DNA of 9,445 nt from CAVURW01 sp963743595 (lineage in GTDB: Bacteria > Verrucomicrobiota > Verrucomicrobiia > Methylacidiphilales > UBA1321): contig CAVURW010000148.1 in assembly GCA_963743595.1 (NCBI GenBank), positions 1 through 9,445 on the forward strand. The letters are read 5' to 3'. A program made the translations under genes and the position numbers. The notes under the pieces are model-generated. The model worked only from the letters and a program-made list of their open reading frames with translations. It searched no databases and was not told the DNA's origin. Shown here piece after piece: positions 1 through 8,293 of the stretch (position 1 is the stretch's first letter; every line of letters starts with the position of its first letter).

Positions 1-3000
1 CACTCATTGACTACCTTGCCGCACTCGCGGCACAGCACGAAACCGATCTTTGGCATCGGCTTGCCCGCGATGTTGACTTCCTCAACATTCGCTTGCTGCT
101 GGCCAAAGTTGATCTCCCGGAATGCGACCTTTTGCAGGAATTCGAAGCCGAACGGGAAGTCCTTCCGCTCAAGTTGATAGGCAGACACGATGAACCTCGG
201 GTCGAAGTCCACGAGTAATTGCTTGTTATAGAACTCCGGTTCACGAACATCGTTGTCGTCTTCGATGCGGCTGTCGCGGTCGTAGGTGGTGGCCACCACT
301 TGCCGCATGCGGACCATTTGCCGCTTCTGCGCATCGTCTTTCCAGAGCGGACTATGACATTGCGGGCAGCACTGCGTATCACCGCCGGTCACGACCAATT
401 CGTGATGTGAGCATTCGTTGCAGAACTGCCACTCTTCAATGGTTGAAAGCTCCATGTCAATCTGGTCAATCGTCACCATTCGCCCCTCGGCATAAAACCG
501 GTTGGCGGGTGCAAGTTCGCTGATGGCGGTGGCCGCCGGACGCTCGTATTCAAAGACGGTGCTCTTGTATTTGCCATGGTCGTCGGCTTTGGCCTTCTTC
601 TTGAGGATGATTGACCGCAATGTCACCCCCGCTTCGGGGAAACTGTAATTTGGCAGTAACCCTTCATCGGTGAAAAAGTTGAAGGTGTCCTTGTCGCTGA
701 TTTTCGCAATGATGGCATTGAGGGAGGACTTTTCCATTTCGAGATCGTCAATCTCATCCTCGAAATTCTGATCCTTGATGGGGTTCTCCTTCTTTTCCTT
801 GATGGTTTTCGCCAGTTGTTTGACCCTTTTCTTGAGGCTGTTTTGCTCCTTGAGCACGAAATGAAGCTTGTCCGTTATCTTGTACTCAAGGCTGCCTTCC
901 TTGCCGGCATCGCCACTCGCATAGTCGTGCAGATACTGTAGCGATTCGGGCTTCAACGACGGATAGAACATTTGCACAAACTGGTCCAGGAAGGCAGTTC
1001 GTTGATTCTCGATAAACAGGAGAAAATTGTATGGGAAGATTGCCTTGCGATCTGGCTTTTCCAGGTTGGCCAAAACTGCGCCCAGCTTTAACGGCAACAG
1101 GCTGGGATGGACGCCGGACTCAACCCAGCGGTCGAAACAGAAGGCGGTAAACTGTCTTTCCAGCACCGCCGGTGCGTCCAGAAAACAACCCGGCGGCTCG
1201 ACCCGTCCCGCGAGCATCTCCTCGGGCCGCGCATAGAAATACAAATCGTGCGGTTGGCCATTGGCCAGGGTTACCGCCAGCGAATTGCCATCTTTGCGTC
1301 CGGCGCGCCCAACGCGTTGCAGATAATTTGCTTGGGCCGGCGGCACGGAACAAAGGATCAGCGAGGACAGATCGCCGATATCAATGCCCATCTCCAGCGT
1401 GGGGGTGCAGGAAAGCAGGTTCGGGTCGGCCGGCTGACGATCTTTGGCGGCTCGCTTGAATCGCTGCTCAATGTCGTCGCGCTTCTTGCGATCCAACAAC
1501 CCGGTGTGTTCTTCGGCAAACAGGCGCTCCACGTCCCCCGTCGAATAAAGTTTGCCGTAATAATCCTCACGTACAGGCTCCTCGGCGTAGTGGCCGGTGC
1601 AATTGAAACGGAGGCAGGGCATGCCTGCCCACGAATCTGCTTCTTCCGATGCGCCCGATGCACGGTGGCCGCACTTGTCACAGCGTTGTTGGCGGGGCAT
1701 TACGCTGATGCTCATGGCGCTCGGGTTGATGGCCCAGACTGGCTGCCCTTCGATCTCATGTCTCACCAAAACCCCAGCCTCCACCAGTGCCGCCAGAATC
1801 CTTCCAAACAGCGGCTCGGCAAACTGCGCAATTGCAGGATTCATCGTGCCGAGATGTTTCTCGAGCCATTGCTGATACCAAGTCTTCGTAGTGCCAATAG
1901 CGAGCAGCGGATCAAAGCGCGTCCCGCGTTTCATGGTCAGGAAGACAGGTGCGCGTCCATTGCTGCCAAACCTTGGCATGAAATAAACCCAGCGCAGAGC
2001 GAAGACGTTCCCCCAGTTCTTGACGTAACTGGCAAGTGCAGGGTGATCAATGCCACCTTTGCTCTTCAACTGAATCAGCATCCCCGTGAACAAACGAATC
2101 AGGACCGCTTCATCAAGTTCTTTCAGTCCACCGATTTCATTGCGCAAAATCTCAAGCGACTTGGCAGCCGCTTGCTTCAATCGCTCGCGTTCGACAAATG
2201 CAATCGAGCACCCGGTCTTTTCCAGTGTGCGTCCGATGCGGCAATTGAATCCGTATTCGCTGGCAATCTCCCAACTGATCCGCCGCCCCACGTCCTGCGC
2301 CAGTTTGGATTCAATGGGCAGTGTGCCGTTCTCTTTGAGGAACTCGTAATCGTCGAACCACGCCAAGTCGGGCGGCAGGAACGAGGTGATGAATTTCGGC
2401 TCGTCCCAGCGGCCTTGCCAGAACTTGATGAATGCCTCGCTGGCCTCCGACAATTTCAACGGTCCGGACTGCGCTGCCACGAATTGCTGTAAAGCACTGC
2501 GAAAATTGAACCGGAATGTTCGCGCCGAGAAGAAGCTGGCGCGATGCGATGCGTCCTGGACGGAATCGGAAAACGTCAGCAGCTTTTTGTCGTCGTTGAA
2601 CTTTGAGGAGAAGAGCTGGCTGATGACCACGCTGGTCATGCTGGCTGCCCGTGAACCGAGAATAGTCAGGCTGTTCGAACTGCGGCAATACGGACAGTCA
2701 TGTGAGCCAAACGTTGCGTCGCCCTTCTTGATGCGTGGATTGCACACCAGGGCAGGAATCAACCGGTCGCTGGAACCGCACGCCGGGCAGGCGGTGATTT
2801 TATCGCCATCACACAAATGCAGACAATGTCCGCAGATCAAGGCGGTGAACTCCTGCTGTTCACCTTCCCAACGCAGGCCGTCCTCCAGCGGAAAGACGAA
2901 ATGCACCGTCGGGTCATCCGCGAAGAATCGAGTATAGAAATCCTGGAGGTCGGGAACCAAATTGGCGTCTTGCTTGCGCTTGTGGCCACCCCACCCAATC

Positions 3001-4445
3001 GCGCCACACTCGCGGCAGTGGATTACTGCAAGATGGCGCTTCAACTGCTCTTCCTTCAAATCATCAGAGAAGGTCAGTGTCGGTTCGGATTTTACGTCGG
3101 CGACCAGGCGGCGGAGTTCCCTCAACCAAAGTTGACTGCGTACCTGCAAAAACGGCAGCAGCTTGTCTGCTTTCTTGCGGCGCGCGCAAGAGATCAAGGC
3201 GAGAAAACTGTTCAGCACACTCTGTTGATACACGGCTGGAGCCACCGCAAATCCCGGCAACACCTTGCCCAACTCCACCAGCACCTCGCCCTGACCCGTG
3301 GCGGGTTTGCTCATGATGCGAAGCAAGTGGCGCAGAAATTCATGCTGAATCAAATCGTTCGCCAAGGTTAGCTTCCACTGGGGCTCTTCGTAGTTTGCAA
3401 TCTTGCGCCCAAACCACAAGTCCACCTGCGCCGTGATGTAGGCATGATCGTCGCCATAGGCGTCAGGGTTCAAAGCCTCAACCGCATCCTGGCCGGGCAC
3501 ACCGGAATACACCGCGCTGATCTCGCCGAAAAACTCAGCCGGTGTGACCAACGATTCCGTGATGACGGATTGTTCGTCGAAATCTTCGCCGAAGACTTTG
3601 GCTGCATATTGGCGGAGTTCCGCCGCGTCTTCCTGCGCCCCAAGAGTGGCGGAGGTGCCCACGCATACCAACCGGCCTTTGGGTGTGCGAAGGCGTTCCT
3701 TCAAGCGACGAATCAGGCACGCGAGATCTGTTCCTTGGGCGCCGTCAAACGTATGCAACTCGTCCACCACCAGGAATCGCAATGTCCCGGGCTCGTTCTG
3801 TTTCCAGATTGGGAAGTCCTTGGGCCGGATCATCAGGTAATCCAGCATTTTGTAATTGGTGAGCAGGATGTCTGGCGGCATGAGTCTCATCGTCTCACGA
3901 TTCGTGACCAACTGGTCAGCCGTCATGGATTTGCTCGGCGCTTCCTCTTCACCGCCAATAAAGAGGCCGGCCGTGATGTGGTCCTTGAGTTTCTCGTTGT
4001 TCCAGACCGTCTTCGCGATGCGTTTTGCCTGGTCCGTGGCCAGCGCATTCATCGGATAAATGAGGATGGCCTTGATGCCGCGCTCACCCTGATGTTGCCG
4101 GCAGTAGTCCAAAATCGGGTAGAGAAATGACTCCGTTTTGCCTGAACCCGTGCCGGTGGAGATGACCGTGGATTTCGCGTTCTCGCCGCTTAATCGCGCA
4201 AACGCTTGCTCTTGATGCAAGAAAGGCGGGAACTCAAACGGCAGATCTGGGAAATAGTTTTTTCCAACCACACCCTGCCGGAAAGGCAATTTAACGGACA
4301 CATACGGCCCGCGAAAGATCCCGCCTTCCTTCGCGATGAGCCGGTCCAGCAAGCCGTGGAAAAACCGATTCGACGGCGGGAACGTCGTCTGTAGGAAGTC
4401 TTCGACTCCCCGGCGAATCTGGCTGGTGAGAACGGATGGTATCAT
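1..4445 (-). CDS. Helicase B: giant DEAD/DEAH-type SF2 helicase, DUF1998-associated class (3' end beyond window)
   Basis: This is an ATP-dependent nucleic-acid helicase or translocase of the large MrfA/YprA-like class. The frame is open for 1481 codons from ATG at 4445 to the window edge. An in-frame TAA (4446-4448) directly precedes the ATG, so translation cannot begin further upstream. Visible motifs are: Walker A STGTGSGKTE (residues 96-105), Walker B VVDELH (226-231, DELH rather than DEAH), motif III TSATL (264-268), a motif-IV-like FSDSVQD (from 625), motif V LEMGIDIGDL (around 1017-1026) and motif VI QRVGRAGR (1043-1050). The gaps between motif III and IV (about 360 residues) and between IV and V (about 390) hold zinc-knuckle CxxC pairs, for example C477/C480 and a C-rich patch near 920-950. 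A charged helical insert spans about 1180-1250, followed by a 'LPNYSFP' segment near 1260 and further CxxC pairs. The DUF1998 domain itself should lie beyond position 1. It starts 33 bases after helicase A, probably in one operon. Large anti-phage helicases such as DruE and DpdJ belong to the same broad class; I cannot choose among them. Confidence 0.93.
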   Translation of the reverse strand, partial: MIPSVLTSQIRRGVEDFLQTTFPPSNRFFHGLLDRLIAKEGGIFRGPYVSVKLPFRQGVVGKNYFPDLPFEFPPFLHQEQAFARLSGENAKSTVISTGTGSGKTESFLYPILDYCRQHQGERGIKAILIYPMNALATDQAKRIAKTVWNNEKLKDHITAGLFIGGEEEAPSKSMTADQLVTNRETMRLMPPDILLTNYKMLDYLMIRPKDFPIWKQNEPGTLRFLVVDELHTFDGAQGTDLACLIRRLKERLRTPKGRLVCVGTSATLGAQEDAAELRQYAAKVFGEDFDEQSVITESLVTPAEFFGEISAVYSGVPGQDAVEALNPDAYGDDHAYITAQVDLWFGRKIANYEEPQWKLTLANDLIQHEFLRHLLRIMSKPATGQGEVLVELGKVLPGFAVAPAVYQQSVLNSFLALISCARRKKADKLLPFLQVRSQLWLRELRRLVADVKSEPTLTFSDDLKEEQLKRHLAVIHCRECGAIGWGGHKRKQDANLVPDLQDFYTRFFADDPTVHFVFPLEDGLRWEGEQQEFTALICGHCLHLCDGDKITACPACGSSDRLIPALVCNPRIKKGDATFGSHDCPYCRSSNSLTILGSRAASMTSVVISQLFSSKFNDDKKLLTFSDSVQDASHRASFFSARTFRFNFRSALQQFVAAQSGPLKLSEASEAFIKFWQGRWDEPKFITSFLPPDLAWFDDYEFLKENGTLPIESKLAQDVGRRISWEIASEYGFNCRIGRTLEKTGCSIAFVERERLKQAAAKSLEILRNEIGGLKELDEAVLIRLFTGMLIQLKSKGGIDHPALASYVKNWGNVFALRWVYFMPRFGSNGRAPVFLTMKRGTRFDPLLAIGTTKTWYQQWLEKHLGTMNPAIAQFAEPLFGRILAALVEAGVLVRHEIEGQPVWAINPSAMSISVMPRQQRCDKCGHRASGASEEADSWAGMPCLRFNCTGHYAEEPVREDYYGKLYSTGDVERLFAEEHTGLLDRKKRDDIEQRFKRAAKDRQPADPNLLSCTPTLEMGIDIGDLSSLILCSVPPAQANYLQRVGRAGRKDGNSLAVTLANGQPHDLYFYARPEEMLAGRVEPPGCFLDAPAVLERQFTAFCFDRWVESGVHPSLLPLKLGAVLANLEKPDRKAIFPYNFLLFIENQRTAFLDQFVQMFYPSLKPESLQYLHDYASGDAGKEGSLEYKITDKLHFVLKEQNSLKKRVKQLAKTIKEKKENPIKDQNFEDEIDDLEMEKSSLNAIIAKISDKDTFNFFTDEGLLPNYSFPEAGVTLRSIILKKKAKADDHGKYKSTVFEYERPAATAISELAPANRFYAEGRMVTIDQIDMELSTIEEWQFCNECSHHELVVTGGDTQCCPQCHSPLWKDDAQKRQMVRMRQVVATTYDRDSRIEDDNDVREPEFYNKQLLVDFDPRFIVSAYQLERKDFPFGFEFLQKVAFREINFGQQQANVEEVNIAGKPMPKIGFVLCRECGKVVNE
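670..900 (-). other. Charged coiled-coil-like insert in helicase B
   Basis: Residues about 1180-1255 of helicase B are rich in Lys, Glu and Asp with a heptad-like spacing of Leu and Ile (for example KLHFVLKEQNSLKKRVKQLA, then DEIDDLEMEKSSLNAIIAKI). The stretch lies after motif VI and just before the 'LPNYSFP' segment, and is predicted by eye to be two antiparallel helices joined by a short 'ENPIKDQN' loop. The corresponding place in helicase A ('QYDEIKQVAGDNLPQMQKAQ' region) is shorter and less charged. It may be a protein-protein or dimer contact; this is inference. Confidence 0.5.
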
Positions 4446-4478
4446 TTATTCAGCTGGGGTGGGCGTTTCCATAGTTCG
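4446..4478 (-). other. Intergenic spacer between helicase A and helicase B, with an 8-codon mini-ORF
   Basis: Only 33 bases separate the TGA of helicase A from the ATG of helicase B. No Shine-Dalgarno-like purine run sits at a normal distance from the ATG (the preceding bases read CAGCTGAATAA). No promoter or terminator hairpin is visible, which supports cotranscription. An ATG at 4470-4472 opens an 8-codon frame (METPTPAE) whose TAA stop abuts the helicase B ATG (TAAATG), in the same frame. This would allow termination-reinitiation coupling, but it could be chance. Confidence 0.6.
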
Positions 4479-5560
4479 TCATTCTTCAATGATGCGGTAG
4501 AGGCGACATTCCTTGCCCGGCGTGACCAGCCGGTAAATGCCTCCCGAAAGCTCCACGACAATGCGCTGCAATTTCCCGGACGCCGGGGCCGTAGCCGCAA
4601 CGCGACGGGTGCGACGCACTGGCATGGGCGCGTCCACCTTGAGGAAAAACTCAATTCGCCGATCATGAAAATCTCGATCGCGCAATCGCGGCAACTGGAA
4701 GACCATTGAATCAGTGGCTCCTAAATCCAAAAGGATTTTGCGCATCTTTCCGGCAATGAGTTCCCTGATTCTTGTTTCCTGTACTTCGTGAGTTTGCCCA
4801 TATTGCACAGTTATTGCCTTGGGTACCCCTTTCCAAAGCGTTCCAAAAATTTTGATCAATTGCTGAAAGGCCTCAAGCGCGGCTTCATTGGCCGTAATGT
4901 ATGGGTCGCTAATCAAGATCTTTTCCACGCAAGCGTCCTTCAAGAATGCGAAGTCTGTCTCAAGCTGCCGGACCGAATTCGGAGCATACTCCTTTCGGTA
5001 AAGCGCTTGCGGCGGTTGCACCTTTTCAGCCGTCAGGAGTTCGGTGGCTTTCTGTATGGCGTTTAGATCCGTTGCGGGTAGAGCTTTCCCCAAAAATACG
5101 TGCTCGCTGACAATCCGATCCAACGTCGCGGCTTGCCCCCCGATGTCGTAGATGGTGAAATCACCATCGTTGTGCTCGCCAAATATTCTGAGCTTTGATG
5201 GGAGTGACTTGCCGTCCTTGACGAGATAAAGCTTAAGCTGGTTCTGGTTGATAAAGGGCAGCAGCCAGTCCGCCATGAAGGCCGCTTTTGGCAGCCGATA
5301 ATCGCCGAAATCAGGAAATGACTGACAATATAAGCTCAATGTCTTCTTCGTTTTTCCCGCCAGCCATTGCCGGATGGTCGGCCACTCGGGAAAAAACTGT
5401 TCCAAACTGGTATCCGCCTCGCCATCCTTGCTCAAGGCCCCAACAAAGTTGCCCAAACTGGGGGCAAAAATCGAGAGAGAGGTGGCACCCTCAAGCTTCT
5501 GCATGACTGCCGCTTTGTTGGTCCCCTGCAAATCAGCACCGGGGTTCCATTCCTTCGTGG
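4479..5560 (-). other. C-terminal PLD-like / MIT_C-like extension of helicase A
   Basis: About 360 residues follow the DUF1998 cysteine cluster, which normally lies close to the end of simple MrfA-type proteins. The extension has an alternating strand/helix look, with 'SLSIFAPSLGNFV' early (about 5440-5475), 'KILISDPYI' in the middle (about 4897-4925), 'RDFHDRRIEFFL' (about 4644-4676) and a closing 'VELSGGIYRLVTPGKECRLY'. The order 'DPY', then 'HDR', then a C-terminal Gly-containing strand pair resembles phospholipase-D-like MIT_C-type domains known as C-terminal partners of bacterial conflict-system proteins. A classical HKD (HxKxxxxD) motif is not seen, so nuclease activity cannot be claimed; binding to DNA ends or membranes is an alternative role. 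The assignment comes from motif memory only. Confidence 0.5.
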
Positions 5561-7823
5561 CATAACCCAACAGTGTCTTCACCCAATTCAGGCACTCATT
5601 CCGTCGAAACTGATCCCAGTAAATCTGATTCGAATACGTGCAGACACAATGACTGCATCCGTTGGTGCAGTTTTTCGCACAGTCGAGGACACGAGCGGCG
5701 CCTTTGAGCAAATCCTTGGCCGTGAATTTTTGGAAAAACATTCCGACATAGCCCGCTCCACCGGGCACGGAATCAAAAATGATGATCTCGGGTCCGGCAC
5801 TGAGGTGCCAGCGAAAGGTGCCAATGACCTCTCCCTCCTGAATTTCCAGGGCTTCCGCCAACGCAATGCGCACTGCTTCGGCAAGCGTGCGAGCAACTTC
5901 CAATCGAAACGTCTCCTGTTCGGTGACAGACAATTCCGCTGGCAGCGGGATTCGATGGTCAATCCTGATTTGCAAAACATCCGTGCGAAATTGATGGGCC
6001 AGATCTTGCGCCTTGAAGCGCTCTTTCCGCACGCACTCCGAACCGGTGTAAGGTTCCTTGTGCGCCGGAAGGTTGAAGGTCGCAATTCCACCACGCGGGA
6101 TGGCCTCGGTATAGCCACATCCGCACCGTTTAAACCCGTCTCCTTTCCCGCGATTAACGACGAGCATGGTGCCAGCTTTCGCATTCTGCATGGCCCAAGT
6201 GACTCCTTGGAGTGGTGAATCCAAAAAATCTTCGTCACGCGCAGAGGTCACCAGTTGGGTTTCCATTGCAATTGGAGGCCGCACCCGGGTCATGCCTGGT
6301 TCTTTCCCTTGGCTTTCATGCATGGAGGTCACGAAACTCCTTGGCTCGATGAAGGCCCTGGGAAAGCCAGGCATTGGTACTTGGCACTTGGGGCAGGTGG
6401 ATGGCACCAGTTCCGGCGCTTCGCCAATTTCCACATTTCGGCAGGAGGAGCACACTTTGTAATAGCGTTCCGGCATGAAATGTTTCGGATAGAAACCGAT
6501 GCCACGGGAAGTCCAAACCCGACCTCGGGCCACAACTTGAGCGCCGGGCGCGTATTCCACGATTCCAATGCGCGCATCACGGTCCAGGTCGAGGTCCTTT
6601 TCCCAAGGTTTGCCGCCCCCCGGCTTTCGGCTGGTCAGAATTTCAAGCGTGATGTTGTTGACTGGAAAGCTGTAGGTGGGAATCACACCAAACCGGCTCA
6701 GGAAATTGATCAACGGCTGCATGGACCACTTGTGAGCCATCCTCAAAAAACGCTGAGCCTTCTGCATTTGCGGCAAATTGTCGCCCGCCACTTGCTTGAT
6801 TTCGTCGTATTGGTGGATATAAAAGGCATGTCGCTGGCCAAATTCTGCGGCCATATCAGTTATCTCGCCGCAAAACGCGGCGGCCAGCAAAGCTGGTTCG
6901 CAGTGCAGATCAGCGGCCTGTTGAGGCGTCAGGTTTGGTTTGACCATTTCCTCCAATTCAAGGGCGAGCCGCAAATAGGACTGGGCATCCTTGCCGCCAA
7001 TCCATTTGCCTAAACCCTCAAGAAACAGGCGCTGATTTTCATCGGAAAACCGAATGCGTGATGCATCTTCAGGGTCGGGATTATCTTCGGTGCCTTTGAT
7101 GCGGCTCAGCCCGAATAGCTGTCCAATTTGGATGGAAACTTCATCTGCAAGCGTGTGTTGCAAGAACCCGGCCAGAAGCACGGAATATTGGTGTCTTCGA
7201 AAAAGCCGCCGATTATTGAGATGGACAAAAGGGGTGCGGGGATCTTTGGCAAGAAATTCTTCAGCCGTGCCATAAACCACCTGATCGAATCGCCGATTTC
7301 TCGCGTAGGTCACGCTGGCCGGTGCCGCTTGTGCTCTGCGACCCGCTCGACCTGCACGCTGTTGGTAATTCCCAATGTCCGGCGGCACGTTTCGAAGCAG
7401 AACGCCTTCCAGGTCGCCAAGGTCAATGCCCATTTCCATGGTCGTGGAGCAACTGAGAATATTGACACGACCCTCCTTGAACTCCTTCTCCGTCTGCTCA
7501 CGAAGCCCGCTTGACAGTGCGGCCGTGTGTTCCCGGGCAACGGCACTCTCCAAATTCTTGAGATTCCAATACAGAAATTTGTAGTGGTTGCGGATCAGGT
7601 CTTCCTTCAGCGTCTCATCAGCCACCTTGCTCATCTCCCCATCACAACCGAACTGCGGGCAGCGATTGCCAATATCGCGCGTGTGAACAAATCCACATTC
7701 CTTGCACCGAAAAATGGATTCGTGATTCGCCAGCGAAAATTGCAGTCTTTTGGAATCCAATACCATCCCGGGATTTCCGGCTTGGAAGGGAACCAACAAC
7801 TCGGTTTCCGAGTCACAAAGCAA
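4479..7823 (-). CDS. Helicase A, fragment 3 of 3: helicase C-terminal lobe, DUF1998 zinc domain and PLD-like tail
   Basis: This is the C-terminal 1114 codons of helicase A. The nominal TTG start at 7823 is only where the open frame begins, not a likely initiation site. In order it carries: a four-cysteine knuckle (CKECG ... CPQFGC, about 7650-7710); motif V STTMEMGIDLGDL (about 7409-7450); motif VI QRAGRAGR (7338-7361); an 'IPTYSFP' segment also present in helicase B; a CxxC...CxxC pair (CSSC, CPKC, about 6375-6460); CGCGY near 6115-6125; and the DUF1998 signature FDSVPGGAGY (about 5745-5775) with the following cysteine cluster CAKNCTNGCSHCVC (about 5640-5685). A PLD-like tail follows (see the separate entry). 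DUF1998 helicases such as MrfA act as 3'-5' DNA translocases; here the substrate is unknown. It ends with TGA at 4479-4481, 33 bases before helicase B. This part is uninterrupted, in contrast to the damaged segment just upstream. Confidence 0.9.
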   Translation of the reverse strand: MLCDSETELLVPFQAGNPGMVLDSKRLQFSLANHESIFRCKECGFVHTRDIGNRCPQFGCDGEMSKVADETLKEDLIRNHYKFLYWNLKNLESAVAREHTAALSSGLREQTEKEFKEGRVNILSCSTTMEMGIDLGDLEGVLLRNVPPDIGNYQQRAGRAGRRAQAAPASVTYARNRRFDQVVYGTAEEFLAKDPRTPFVHLNNRRLFRRHQYSVLLAGFLQHTLADEVSIQIGQLFGLSRIKGTEDNPDPEDASRIRFSDENQRLFLEGLGKWIGGKDAQSYLRLALELEEMVKPNLTPQQAADLHCEPALLAAAFCGEITDMAAEFGQRHAFYIHQYDEIKQVAGDNLPQMQKAQRFLRMAHKWSMQPLINFLSRFGVIPTYSFPVNNITLEILTSRKPGGGKPWEKDLDLDRDARIGIVEYAPGAQVVARGRVWTSRGIGFYPKHFMPERYYKVCSSCRNVEIGEAPELVPSTCPKCQVPMPGFPRAFIEPRSFVTSMHESQGKEPGMTRVRPPIAMETQLVTSARDEDFLDSPLQGVTWAMQNAKAGTMLVVNRGKGDGFKRCGCGYTEAIPRGGIATFNLPAHKEPYTGSECVRKERFKAQDLAHQFRTDVLQIRIDHRIPLPAELSVTEQETFRLEVARTLAEAVRIALAEALEIQEGEVIGTFRWHLSAGPEIIIFDSVPGGAGYVGMFFQKFTAKDLLKGAARVLDCAKNCTNGCSHCVCTYSNQIYWDQFRRNECLNWVKTLLGYATKEWNPGADLQGTNKAAVMQKLEGATSLSIFAPSLGNFVGALSKDGEADTSLEQFFPEWPTIRQWLAGKTKKTLSLYCQSFPDFGDYRLPKAAFMADWLLPFINQNQLKLYLVKDGKSLPSKLRIFGEHNDGDFTIYDIGGQAATLDRIVSEHVFLGKALPATDLNAIQKATELLTAEKVQPPQALYRKEYAPNSVRQLETDFAFLKDACVEKILISDPYITANEAALEAFQQLIKIFGTLWKGVPKAITVQYGQTHEVQETRIRELIAGKMRKILLDLGATDSMVFQLPRLRDRDFHDRRIEFFLKVDAPMPVRRTRRVAATAPASGKLQRIVVELSGGIYRLVTPGKECRLYRIIEE
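5600..5930 (-). other. DUF1998 (MrfA-type zinc-binding) region of helicase A
   Basis: This domain-level note covers the part of helicase A that identifies its class. The reading frame gives a helical stretch (FRLEVARTLAEAVRIALAEA), then TFRWHLSAGPEIIIFDSVPG and GGAGYVGMFF, then the cysteine cluster CAKNCTNGCSHCVC and NQIYWDQFRRNECLNW. The order '(I/V)FD..PGGAGY', then C-x3-C-x3-C-x2-C-x-C, then a terminal R-rich helix is the known pattern of DUF1998 domains. In MrfA these cysteines bind zinc. All expected cysteines appear to be present, so this domain looks intact. Confidence 0.88.
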
Positions 7824-8293
7824 TTTCCAATATGCGAGACAAGAACTTCTGCCAGTTCTCCAGCCCGAGCTTCTTCCCGAAAAAATCCCCCCAACGGCTC
7901 CGGTAAAGTTCTCCGTTGGCTCTTGCCTTGCGGAATCAGACTAAACCTGATGTCTCCGATTGGTGCCAGCGAAAAGACCCGGTCGTCTTGCGCATACGCC
8001 CCCCAAATGAATTCATCATTCGATGCAATCCCTGCGGGCATCTTAATGGCTCGGTTACGACGGATCCCGTCCAATACGAGTGCCAGCAAGGCACCCGACT
8101 TGGCCTTGTGATCACCCAGCAGGTCAGCAACCCCGGACTCAGCGTTGATGGTTTGAAGTTCTGAGCCATAGCTGACGGTCACCAGCCCAAGATCTTCCAG
8201 GGAATTTCTCGCTCCCCCGGGCGAGCAAAACTCGGCCAGCACTTTTGCCCGGATAAGCGGATTCGACGTCATCAGCTTTGGGTTGTTCCCCAT
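7631..8293 (-). pseudogene. Helicase A, fragment 2 of 3: frame-displaced segment between motifs IV and V
   Basis: This is not an independent gene. It is the stretch of helicase A between the motif-IV-like segment and motif V, read in a different frame from the flanking parts. From about 8270 to 7893 it gives plausible helicase sequence, including 'LIRAKVLAEFCS', 'NSLEDLGLVTVSY' and 'LLALVLDGIRRNRAIKMP', of the kind found between RecA lobes in this class. At A6-T-C6 (7880-7892 on the plus strand) the plausible frame moves again: the third frame gives FFGKKLGLENWQKFLSRI down to a stop at 7813-7815, whereas this frame becomes arginine-rich and unlikely. The plausible frame then passes to that of fragment 3. 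The nominal start (ATG at 8293) lies inside the helicase domain, has no family support as an initiator and should not be annotated as a protein start. Confidence 0.75.

Noticed and set aside
11..382. 123-codon minus-strand frame with an Arg/Ser-rich translation
   Set aside because: It is an alternative frame inside helicase B, which is open through this region with CxxC knuckles and sensible residues. The Arg/Ser-rich composition is typical of an out-of-frame reading.
1107..2492. 461-codon open frame on the plus strand
   Set aside because: It lies wholly antisense to helicase B, over motifs V and VI and the zinc-rich insertion, where the minus strand is clearly coding. Its translation shows no recognisable domain, so it is a shadow frame.
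3444..4130. 228-codon open frame on the plus strand
   Set aside because: It is antisense to the ATPase motifs of helicase B (DELH, TSATL) and has no family features of its own.
4446..4478. Promoter or terminator between the two helicase genes
   Set aside because: The spacer is only 33 bases, with no -35/-10 pair and no GC-rich stem followed by a T run. Cotranscription is more likely.
5367..6218. 283-codon open frame on the plus strand
   Set aside because: It is antisense to the DUF1998 part of helicase A, whose minus-strand reading has a clear family signature. It is an antisense shadow.
7880..7892. A6-T-C6 run as a programmed ribosomal frameshift site
   Set aside because: On the sense strand (G6-A-T6) the frame change needed is +1, whereas slippage on T6 normally gives -1. 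Two more changes are needed nearby, so error or mutation is the simpler explanation.
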